Made by a program: the position numbers and the translations under genes. From Anaerolineaceae bacterium (GTDB lineage: Bacteria; Chloroflexota; Anaerolineae; Aggregatilineales; Phototrophicaceae), in NCBI GenBank assembly GCA_020634115.1, contig JACKCH010000022.1:11598-75597 (forward strand): 64,000 bases of DNA, in the 5' to 3' direction. Below, in pieces: positions 57,247-64,000 of this stretch. Under the pieces are notes generated by a model, which was not told where the DNA came from, did no database searches, and saw only the letters and a program-made list of their open reading frames with translations. Every line of letters starts with the position of its first letter. The stretch's first letter is position 1.

Positions 57247-59133
57247 ATGACTCAATGGTCTTTCTGGCGGCAGAGAATGCTGTCGCTCATCGCTTTGGGT
57301 GGCACACTGGCCGCCCTTATCACGCTCGTCACGCGGGCGTCCATGGATTCGCAACTCCTGGCCGAATATGGCGTTGTTCAGGAAACCATCGTGTGGGTCT
57401 TCCTGGCGCTGCTGCTTCCGTTGGTTCTACTCATGGTTTGCGAGCCAGTGATACGCGGTTGGCTGCGGCGGCATCGGGCCGGACGAGTCCTGATTCCAAT
57501 TGCGGGACTCATCAGTGTTGGGGCGGTGTTGCTCTCTGGTTCCGACCAGACAGCGCGGCTGTTTCGTTATCCGCTCAGTCTATGGGTCATTATCGTCTAT
57601 ATCGTTGGGCTGTGTATCCTGCTCGTCCTGTTGACATTGGATAATCTGCCAGAGACTATGCCTGCATCTACTTTCAGGCGGGTAGAGGGCTGGGCGCTGG
57701 TCGTCATGGCGGTGCTGCTGATATTGGCATTCATCATAAGTGTCGGTGAATTCATGCCGCTCGACCTGCCGGACGAACCCTGGTTAGGCAGCATGGCAAC
57801 CAACTTTGCCCTCAATAATGATCTCAGCCCGTCGTATCTGGCCTCGGCCTATGGCAGCCCTGACCCGGTTTTAGGCCGGTACTACTGGGTGATGGGCTGG
57901 TGGCTGCGGTTGGTCAACAATACAACCCTGGTCAGCCTGCGTCTGTTCCCGCTCATCATCGCTTCCCTCGCGGTCATTATCACACTTCTGGCGTTGCGGC
58001 GGGCTGCGCAACTCCCCTGGCCGCAGGTGCTTGTCGGGCTGGTTGTCCTCCTGGGACTCAGTGCCTTTGTCCGTAGTTCACACAATCTGCGTAATGATAT
58101 TGGCCTGGCGGTTTATGGGGCGCTGGCGCTGTGGGGACAAATCGCCTTCTTTCACAGCCGCCGCTTGCAAAAACGCTGGTTAGTCCTGACCGGCCTGGCG
58201 CTGTACTGTGGCCTGGAAACTGTGCCGACGATTGCGCTCCTTTATGCTGGGTCCATTGGCCTGATGCTGGTGGTGTGGTGGCTGCGTCAACCGCGGCGCC
58301 TGTTTAATATCCGCTACATGCTGGTTTACGGAATCGCGGTGGCGGTCAGTGGCGGGCTGTACTTCGCCGGACATTTTCTGCCGGATGTTCAGGCGAATTG
58401 GGTTCATTATCAGGCTTTCAGCAGCGTGTACACGTCCGTTACCTCGTTGGGCAGTCTGCGCGACCCCTGGCCGGTGCTGGCGGACTACTTCATGCGGTTC
58501 AATATGATTCTGTCTCCGGCGGAATTGTTGATCGTCCTGCCCGCCCTGGTGCTGTTCTGGCGACGTTTTCCGTCAGACCGCTGGTTAGTCGGTGCGATGG
58601 GGCTGACCCTGGTACTCGCCCTGTTGTTTATCCCGCCCAGCTACGGCTATCTGGCTTTGTTTGCGCCCCTGGTGGCGTATGCCGTCGCTTCGGTCTGGCA
58701 GAGTCGCACGTTGTTCACCTTGGGAATCAGTGTGCTGCTCCCGGCGTTGGTGGCGCTCCCGGTTTATGATCTCACTGCCGCCACGCAGCAGCACCATAAC
58801 GCTGAAGCGATTGCGCAGACCACTCCCTTACTGGAAGAAATCCCGGAAGGCAGTATCGTAGTGGGCGAACCGTTATTCTGGTTCAGCCTGCATCCGAACC
58901 GGCAGTTTATCGGCTGGACAGGCGTCTCGCGCTTAGTGCGCTTATATGGCATTCCTTTTGAGCAGGTGCTGGATAACCTGGAAGTGGATGTCACGATTTG
59001 CTGGTCTGGCTATGAAGACCGCTGCAACCGCATCACAGCGCAAGGGGCATTCAGTGAGCCGTCCGCGTTTGTGGTCAATGGGGAGACGTATTGGATTTCC
59101 TGGCGGCTGGATTCGCCGGAAAGTGGCGACTGA
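57247..59133 (+). CDS. GT-C fold membrane glycosyltransferase-like protein
   Basis: About 628 residues, twelve or so membrane helices. An early loop has the acidic motif MPLDLPDEPWLGSMATNFAL, as expected for a polyprenyl-phosphate-dependent glycosyltransferase. GRYYWVMGWWLRLVNNTTLVSLRLFPLIIASL follows the usual GT39/PMT_2 helix pattern. A soluble C-terminal part (about 535-628) has LLEEIPEGSIVVGEPLFWF and four cysteines. The product and acceptor are unknown. ATG at 57247 has AGGTAGG upstream; the frame extends back to 57166 inside the LUD gene. Its stop abuts the stop of the convergent EamA gene. Confidence 0.75.
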   Translation: MTQWSFWRQRMLSLIALGGTLAALITLVTRASMDSQLLAEYGVVQETIVWVFLALLLPLVLLMVCEPVIRGWLRRHRAGRVLIPIAGLISVGAVLLSGSDQTARLFRYPLSLWVIIVYIVGLCILLVLLTLDNLPETMPASTFRRVEGWALVVMAVLLILAFIISVGEFMPLDLPDEPWLGSMATNFALNNDLSPSYLASAYGSPDPVLGRYYWVMGWWLRLVNNTTLVSLRLFPLIIASLAVIITLLALRRAAQLPWPQVLVGLVVLLGLSAFVRSSHNLRNDIGLAVYGALALWGQIAFFHSRRLQKRWLVLTGLALYCGLETVPTIALLYAGSIGLMLVVWWLRQPRRLFNIRYMLVYGIAVAVSGGLYFAGHFLPDVQANWVHYQAFSSVYTSVTSLGSLRDPWPVLADYFMRFNMILSPAELLIVLPALVLFWRRFPSDRWLVGAMGLTLVLALLFIPPSYGYLALFAPLVAYAVASVWQSRTLFTLGISVLLPALVALPVYDLTAATQQHHNAEAIAQTTPLLEEIPEGSIVVGEPLFWFSLHPNRQFIGWTGVSRLVRLYGIPFEQVLDNLEVDVTICWSGYEDRCNRITAQGAFSEPSAFVVNGETYWISWRLDSPESGD

Positions 59134-60024
59134 TTACGAAGCCATGCTGGCGCGCAGCCGTTTCACCGGGTAGACGGCCAGCAGCACCCCGCCCGCAATC
59201 ATCAGCCCGCCAATCCATAGATTAGGCGTAATCACCTGCCCCTGCACGATCACGCTCAAAATCGCGCCGACAACCGGTTGGGCGAAGAAAAACAGCGACG
59301 CAATCGATGCATCCACCAGCGCGAATGCCCGGTTCCACAGCCACATCGCACCCGCTGTCGAGATAATCCCCAGGTACAGCACCCCAAGAATCGTACCGCC
59401 GTCCACCGTGCCAATCGGCCGGGAGGGGAGTTCCAGCAGTGCCGCCGGGATAGTCAGGCACAGCCCACCGAAGAACGCCAGCAAGGTAATCACCAGTGTG
59501 TCGTGGTGGGCGCTGACTTTGCGGATCAGCACCGAATACAGCCCCCATGTCACTGCCGCTAACGCCAGCACTAGGTCGCCAATGAACGTTTCCGAACTGA
59601 AATCCGCTTTGGCCGGGTCAATAATCACGATGACGCCGATGGTCGCCAGGATGACGGCCAGCACACGCTGGGTGGTCAGCCGTTCGCGCAGCAGCAGCCA
59701 GGCGAACACCAGGATAAACGCCGGGGACGCGCTGGTGACTAACGCGCCGTTCACCGCAGTGGACTTATCCGTGCCGACGAACTGCGCCCCGACACTGATG
59801 CCGAAACCCAGGAAGCCGACCATGAGCAGCCGAATCGTGTCGCGCCGCCGGGGGAATGTGAGGCCAGCCCGCCACAATACAGCCGCCAGCACCGCCGCAC
59901 CCATCAGCAGGCGGATGGTGAGCAGGGTGAAAGGGGGAATCGTTTGTAAAACAATGTCGGAGACGACATACATGCCGCCCCAGATAGCCGCCGCCGATAA
60001 CCCGTAAATCGCCCCACGCAGCAT
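59134..60024 (-). CDS. EamA family drug/metabolite transporter
   Basis: 296 residues with ten membrane helices in two EamA repeats. Repeat one covers about 1-140 (AIYGLSAAAIWGGMYVVSDI, then AVNGALVTSASPAFILVFAWLLLRE). Repeat two covers about 150-290 (GDLVLALAAVTWGLYSVLIRKV, then FFFAQPVVGAILSVIVQG). Family members export amino acids, nucleosides or drugs; the substrate cannot be read from sequence. ATG at 60024 has AAAGGA upstream and is preferred over the frame start at 60063. Confidence 0.92.
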   Translation of the reverse strand: MLRGAIYGLSAAAIWGGMYVVSDIVLQTIPPFTLLTIRLLMGAAVLAAVLWRAGLTFPRRRDTIRLLMVGFLGFGISVGAQFVGTDKSTAVNGALVTSASPAFILVFAWLLLRERLTTQRVLAVILATIGVIVIIDPAKADFSSETFIGDLVLALAAVTWGLYSVLIRKVSAHHDTLVITLLAFFGGLCLTIPAALLELPSRPIGTVDGGTILGVLYLGIISTAGAMWLWNRAFALVDASIASLFFFAQPVVGAILSVIVQGQVITPNLWIGGLMIAGGVLLAVYPVKRLRASMAS

Positions 60025-60191
60025 ATTTGTTCCTTTCGGTTGCAATCGGGGGGATTGTACCATTCCGGGTGGGCAGGTGATAAGGCCGCAGAATCGAGAC
60101 GGCCATCGGAAAACCCGGTGGCCGTCTACTTTCTTCGTAGCGGGTGGGAGTGAACCTATCAGGCTACACTACCCAGAGGTGTGATAACGTG

Positions 60192-60224
60192 CTAGGGTTT
60201 CACCCCCACCATACTGTTATCCAA
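60192..60224 (-). CDS. Possible 10-codon leader ORF with very strong ribosome-binding site
   Basis: On the minus strand AAAAAGGAGGTGATCA (60241-60226) is complementary over its whole core to the 16S 3' end, an unusually perfect Shine-Dalgarno. TTG at 60224, 6-7 bp on, opens a ten-codon frame ending TAG at 60192. The EamA gene starts 167 bp downstream, and a GACGGCCA/TGGCCGTC hairpin (60098-60126) lies between. A translated leader or attenuator is possible; no repeated regulatory codon is evident. Confidence 0.3.
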   Translation of the reverse strand: MDNSMVGVKP

Positions 60225-60290
60225 TTGATCACCTCCTTTTTCTCACTGAACGATGCGCTCAGTGTAGCACATCTTGCATTACAAAAGCAA

Positions 60291-60671
60291 TTACAATACG
60301 GCGATGGTTTCAATTTCCACCAGGGCATCCAGCGGCAGCCGCGCCGCCTGCACCGCCGACCGCGCCGGAGGATTCTGCGGGAAGAAGGTGGCATAAACCT
60401 CATTCATCGCCGCGAAGTTGTTCATGTCGCTCAGAAAGACGGTGGTTTTCACGACGTTTTCCAGGCTCGTCCCGGCGGCTTCCAGCACCGCTTTGACATT
60501 CTCCAACGCCTGGCGGGTCTGTTCCTGGATACCACCTGCCACCAGCGATTTTGTGCCGGGGATCAGCGGGACCTGCCCGGCGGTGAATACCATCCCATTC
60601 GCAACAATCGCCTGGGAATACGGCCCAACTGCCCCTGGTGCTTTTTCGGTATGAATCACGGTCTTGGACAT
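60291..60671 (-). CDS. ridA: RidA family reactive-intermediate deaminase
   Basis: 126 residues. It hydrolyses 2-aminoacrylate and related enamines/imines made by PLP enzymes, giving 2-keto acids. The family blocks are TEKAPGAVGPYSQAI, GMVFTAGQVPL, QTRQALENVKAVLEAAG and PPARSAVQAARLPLDALVEIE, the last with the catalytic arginine. ATG at 60671 has AAAGGAG at ideal spacing; the frame continues to 60851 with non-family sequence. The window shows no obvious PLP-enzyme partner next to it. Confidence 0.95.
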   Translation of the reverse strand: MSKTVIHTEKAPGAVGPYSQAIVANGMVFTAGQVPLIPGTKSLVAGGIQEQTRQALENVKAVLEAAGTSLENVVKTTVFLSDMNNFAAMNEVYATFFPQNPPARSAVQAARLPLDALVEIETIAVL

Positions 60672-60874
60672 GCGTTTGCTCCTTTGTGTTCTCATTTTAA
60701 GGGTCAGTCTACCGCCAGAAGCGGGAATCCGGTAGTGGTGAGATTTTGACGGTGAACCATGAGACGGTAAACTGTCACCGATACCGGTATGGTTGATCTC
60801 CCATATCATTTTTATAGGCTGACAGTGACTACAATTTATCAGATGCGCCATTCATTTCACCTGAGTATCATTTC

Positions 60875-61156
60875 ATGATTCAAATTTCCCTGAATGCTAT
60901 TTTTGCGTATGTCTCGCTGCGGTTGGCGTGGCTGGCCTGGGGGCGGGCTGTCCCCTTTGTGCGTGCTGGCTGGCAAACTATTCACGCGGAAGTCCGTCAC
61001 GCGGATTACCGCTACCACATCGAGCGGCGGCGGGCGATTAGTGTGGGCGGCGGCTTCCTGGTAGGTGGCCTGCTGTGGGCGGGAGTCAGTGTGGCGGCGG
61101 CTGGTTTCGGCCTGTTTTTCGTCGTGCAGGTTGTGCGGGCGCTGGTGGTAACTTAA
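60875..61156 (+). CDS. Small membrane protein of unknown function
   Basis: 93 residues. An amphipathic or membrane stretch at 5-25 (LNAIFAYVSLRLAWLAWG), a basic middle (RHADYRYHIERRRAI) and a second membrane segment at about 57-90 rich in Gly and Val. No family is recognised. It is the last GC-rich gene before the AT-rich block. Confidence 0.55.
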   Translation: MIQISLNAIFAYVSLRLAWLAWGRAVPFVRAGWQTIHAEVRHADYRYHIERRRAISVGGGFLVGGLLWAGVSVAAAGFGLFFVVQVVRALVVT

Positions 61157-61250
61157 CTTAATAAATATACTTTGATATGATATGTGATGCAAGAACCGGA
61201 ATCATATATATAAATTTAGAAATATGTTAATATCAGAAATAGTAATTTTC

Positions 61251-61279
61251 TTGCACAATTACCTATCTTACGCTATATT
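61251..61279 (+). promoter_or_regulatory. Promoter of the TIR-FGE/propeller operon
   Basis: TTGCAC (61251-61256), exactly 17 bp, TATATT (61274-61279). Transcription would start near 61286, 35 bp before the ATG. Confidence 0.6.
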
Positions 61280-61320
61280 CCGTTTGATCTGTTTTTCATA
61301 ACATCAATCGATACATAGAC

Positions 61321-62565
61321 ATGGCAAAAATCTTCATTAGCTATAGTCGTACCAATCGCCGAATTATTGATGCAATTGATGCGACTTTACAATCTGCATC
61401 TCATCAAGTCTGGTTTGACCATCACATACCCGCAGGGCAAGATTGGTGGGGTAAAATATTGAACCAGATTAGCGATTGTGAAATATTTATCTTTACAGTT
61501 TCACATGATTCCATAAAATCAGATTATTGTCGGGCTGAGTTGAGAGAAGCTCAAAGATTAAACAAGAAGATTTTGCCGGTGATAATCAGACATGATGCAG
61601 AGCTACCCCGTTCATTGCGTGCAATACAATCGGTTGATTTGTCTGATTTTGTAACGACCACAGTATTTGATCCGGTCAAGGAACAAAATCTACTAAAAGA
61701 TATTTCAGATCTTCATACTCATAGCTTTCAACCCAAGAGAATAAAGCCAGCGTATCCAACTAAGTGTCCCCGTCCTGGGCGAAACAAAATTCTCAAACGA
61801 CTCACCAGTGTTGCCGCTATAGTGTTTTTATTATTGATTGTATTTGCTATCACTGCATTTATTTTTACCCGCCCCAAATTTGAAATTTTCGTTCTTTCTC
61901 CCGACTCTGGCCCACCCGGAACTACGTTTATGGTTTTTTCTAACACGCAAGCGCGTATTGATTGCCAGATAAGCCCTGGCAAAGAAGCTTGGACGGATTT
62001 TATATCAAGCGAGGTAGGATTGGTTACTTTTCAAGCTAACTATCCGCCAGGTACGAAATTAGAGGTGAATTGCTTTGATGGTAGCCATAGTACAGAGGGG
62101 TATTACCCCTCAAAACGGGGGATATACTTTGTAGTCAATGGGGTGCATGATAATACAAACATGATCGGACTCAATAGTTTTAGAATCGATCCTCATCCCG
62201 TATCTAATGCTCAATTCGCGATATTTGCAAAAACCTTTGATTATTCTTCTCTACTAGTGGGAAAACCCACTGTACTCAATGAGAATGAAAAGCCTTATAT
62301 GGGTATTAGTTGGTATGAAGCGGATGAGTACTGTAGGTGGAGAAACGCTCGTTTAGCTACCAAAGCAGAATGGACTATAGCAGCGCGTCTTGGATATGTG
62401 GATGTATCAACAGATATTTGGGAATGGGTATCAGATAGAGTCTATCAAGGGGCTACTGAGGAATATTTAGCATTACAAAAGAGAGCAGATGATATTGATT
62501 CTCAAATTTTGCCTCCGGATGATCCGTTTTCCAGAGGAAACATTGGGTTTCGGTGTGCTCAATAA
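61321..62565 (+). CDS. TIR domain-transmembrane-FGE-like signalling protein
   Basis: 414 residues. Residues 1-130 are a TIR_2 domain (AKIFISYSRTNRRIIDAI, VWFDHHIPAGQDWW, SDYCRAELREAQRL), with Glu73 at the position of the NAD+-cleaving glutamate in catalytic TIRs. A basic linker and one membrane helix at about 162-182 follow. The outer part begins with an Ig-like stretch (LSPDSGPPGTTFMVFS) and ends in a formylglycine-generating-enzyme-like domain (YMGISWYEADEYCRWRNARLATKAEW, then DIWEWVSD and GNIGFRCAQ). The paired catalytic FGE cysteines are missing, so it likely senses ligands like a C-type-lectin fold. The gene is AT-rich with a clear promoter, and its downstream neighbour starts 29 bp on. 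Confidence 0.88.
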   Translation: MAKIFISYSRTNRRIIDAIDATLQSASHQVWFDHHIPAGQDWWGKILNQISDCEIFIFTVSHDSIKSDYCRAELREAQRLNKKILPVIIRHDAELPRSLRAIQSVDLSDFVTTTVFDPVKEQNLLKDISDLHTHSFQPKRIKPAYPTKCPRPGRNKILKRLTSVAAIVFLLLIVFAITAFIFTRPKFEIFVLSPDSGPPGTTFMVFSNTQARIDCQISPGKEAWTDFISSEVGLVTFQANYPPGTKLEVNCFDGSHSTEGYYPSKRGIYFVVNGVHDNTNMIGLNSFRIDPHPVSNAQFAIFAKTFDYSSLLVGKPTVLNENEKPYMGISWYEADEYCRWRNARLATKAEWTIAARLGYVDVSTDIWEWVSDRVYQGATEEYLALQKRADDIDSQILPPDDPFSRGNIGFRCAQ

Positions 62566-62594
62566 AAAGCTAACCTAATTTGGGACCATAAAAT

Positions 62595-64000
62595 ATGCGA
62601 CATCGTTGTTTCACGAAAGTCATATCGGTAGCTATAGTGCTTTGCATTGGATTAATGTTATTTACATTGGGCTATTCTACAGCAAATTCCTCTGACAAAG
62701 AGATATTTTTCTTAGTTCAAGAGTCGAGTTCGACTCCGATTCCGCGTCCATCTCTCATACCACCAACACCTTTTGCTGCTACACTCACACCCACACTCAC
62801 ACCAACGCCTATACCTTCTCGTCCAACATTATCTTCGGATGGCCCGTGCATTCTTAGAACACTCGTAATTGTGAATGTCAACGTCCGATCTAAACCTTCC
62901 TTCGATTCTGATATTGTTACTACTATTAGCCCATCTCAAGTATACCTTGTAATTGGGCAAGTGGTGAATCAAGGTGATCTCTGGTTTTTTATAGGAGAGG
63001 GATGGGTTGCTAGTTTGGCTGCTGAATCGGGAGGAGATTGCACTAATATAGAAGAATTCAATATTGAAGATATACTTCCAGGCGAAGCTACTGCAACTCC
63101 ATCTCTAATTTCGACACCATTGCCGCCTCATCTTTTTGGCAGAAATGCTGAGGGAGTCTTCGTCATAACATCTCGCGAGAGTGCAGACGAAAATAGCTTC
63201 TGGCTTGTTTCTAATGGGGAGATTTCACGATTAGATATTCCTTCGACCAATAGCCTGTATCCTGCCATAAGCCCAAACGGTAATTACATAGCATATCTCT
63301 CCTTTGAAGAGAATAGCATATCTGTGCAACTGCTTGACATATCCGAAAATAGTATATCGACTCTTTATGAAGCGGGTACAGATTCCCCAGGGGAAAAGAT
63401 TGGGCTTTTTCCTTTATCCTGGCTTGACGATACAACGCTCTTAGTAACTATGACTGACATAGATCCAGAGGTCAACTCAGGGATTTTTACCCTAAAAGTT
63501 GGCGATTACGCTGTATCCCCTCAGCCGGAAATGATTGTTTTTAATGGTGCAGTACCTTCAGCATCTCTTGATGGGCGATTCGTCGCTTTTGAGCGAGAGA
63601 AACGTGACGGCGTAGGACGAGATATTTATGTTGCTATTCTGCAAAATCGCCAAGCGCAGATTATCTCAGCACCCGATGCCAAGGACTGTTTTGCTCCTGC
63701 TATTGGGGCAAATTATGTGTTATATTTTATATGTGAAGGTGAAAATGAGACGAGAACACTCTTTGCTGAACTAAGCACGGGTGAACCCATCGAAGTGAAC
63801 CTTGATTTTCCAGGTCTTGACCTTGGAAATATCAATAACCTATCACCTTTAACTTCTGACGCAATCACGTTTGATGATGGCTCTTCAATCTACGTGGCTT
63901 ATTTTACCAATGGCCTCAAAGAAAATCCCACAATAGAGAGATTGATAGACGTTGAAGACCAAAACGCAACCAATATGCGATGGGCGACTTCCGGCCTTTT
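62595..64000 (+). CDS. Secreted SH3-domain/beta-propeller protein (partial)
   Basis: ATG at 62595 opens a frame of 468 codons that reaches the right edge without a stop. Residues 1-35 are a signal peptide (VISVAIVLCIGLMLFTLGYS). A Thr/Pro-rich linker (about 50-80, TPTLTPTPIPSRP) precedes a bacterial SH3-like domain at about 90-150 (LVIVNVNVRSKPSFDSDIV, GDLWFFIGEGWVA). The rest is a TolB/PD40-like propeller (LYPAISPNGNYIAYLSFEENS, then PSASLDGRFVAFEREK). SH3b domains often bind cell wall. With the TIR-FGE gene 29 bp upstream it probably forms an operon and could be the extracellular partner of that protein. Confidence 0.8.
   Translation, partial: MRHRCFTKVISVAIVLCIGLMLFTLGYSTANSSDKEIFFLVQESSSTPIPRPSLIPPTPFAATLTPTLTPTPIPSRPTLSSDGPCILRTLVIVNVNVRSKPSFDSDIVTTISPSQVYLVIGQVVNQGDLWFFIGEGWVASLAAESGGDCTNIEEFNIEDILPGEATATPSLISTPLPPHLFGRNAEGVFVITSRESADENSFWLVSNGEISRLDIPSTNSLYPAISPNGNYIAYLSFEENSISVQLLDISENSISTLYEAGTDSPGEKIGLFPLSWLDDTTLLVTMTDIDPEVNSGIFTLKVGDYAVSPQPEMIVFNGAVPSASLDGRFVAFEREKRDGVGRDIYVAILQNRQAQIISAPDAKDCFAPAIGANYVLYFICEGENETRTLFAELSTGEPIEVNLDFPGLDLGNINNLSPLTSDAITFDDGSSIYVAYFTNGLKENPTIERLIDVEDQNATNMRWATSGL

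Noticed and set aside
60221..60245. Possible 3' end of a 16S rRNA gene (GATCACCTCCTTT on the plus strand)
   Set aside because: The sequence upstream has no 16S resemblance; it reads better as a strong minus-strand Shine-Dalgarno.
62720..62750. tRNA T-arm-like GAGTCGAGTTCGACTC
   Set aside because: Lies inside the intact SH3/propeller coding frame; no acceptor stem or anticodon arm nearby.

Overview
The window is mostly a dense, GC-rich bacterial chromosome segment. Its gene content points to a Chloroflexota (Anaerolineae-like) organism: a giant multi-GAF histidine kinase, a long U32 peptidase, TIR and formylglycine-generating-enzyme-like (FGE-like) fusions, many GT-C type membrane glycosyltransferases, and secreted proteins of unknown function. 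The taxonomic call is inference from gene content; no rRNA gene lies in the window.

Layout. 0-6 kb: two tandem secreted paralogues (one cut by the left edge, one broken by frameshifts), a U32 peptidase, and a flavin monooxygenase downstream of a TetR regulator whose promoter carries a perfect palindrome over the -10 box. 6.5-16.2 kb: a signalling cassette made of a receiver/degenerate-GGDEF regulator, a 2735-residue kinase with about twelve GAF and three PAS domains, and a CheY-like receiver. 16.3-19.1 kb: an alpha/beta hydrolase lacking its nucleophile serine, thiamine pyrophosphokinase, a DUF402 protein and a universal stress protein. 19.15-24.2 kb: murJ, a SWIM zinc-finger gene and an SNF2 helicase, all on the minus strand. 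They are readable only by hopping between frames. 24.7-36.8 kb: a receiver protein, ribosomal protein L25, gyrA, a TPR protein, a penicillin acylase homologue, birA, a HIT protein and a thiolase.

36.8-40.3 kb is an accessory patch at the thiolase 3' end. It holds a secreted WD40 protein flanked by two diverged 39-bp copies of the thiolase end, then a frameshifted TIR-FGE gene. 40.4-49.2 kb: trmD, glycosyltransferases, a methyltransferase, an acetyl-xylan-esterase-like hydrolase, a DUF427 protein and surE. 49.3-52.0 kb: two more genes broken by frameshifts, a secreted protein with an acidic tyrosine-rich tail and an FAD oxidoreductase. 52.2-61.2 kb: a class A penicillin-binding protein, a LutB-like iron-sulfur protein, a GT-C glycosyltransferase, an EamA transporter, RidA and a small membrane protein.

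61.2-64 kb is clearly AT-richer. It encodes an intact TIR-transmembrane-FGE protein followed 29 bp later by a secreted SH3/beta-propeller protein that runs off the right edge. This pair, with the related patch at 36.8-40.3 kb, is the best candidate for an undescribed signalling or conflict system.

A caution for any reader: about five patches contain very dense single-base indels with sharp edges, while long neighbours such as the 8.2-kb kinase are intact. Consensus error is the likeliest cause, so genes called broken here may be whole in the organism. Small palindromic repeats sharing the core CGCCCCTAC are scattered between genes.
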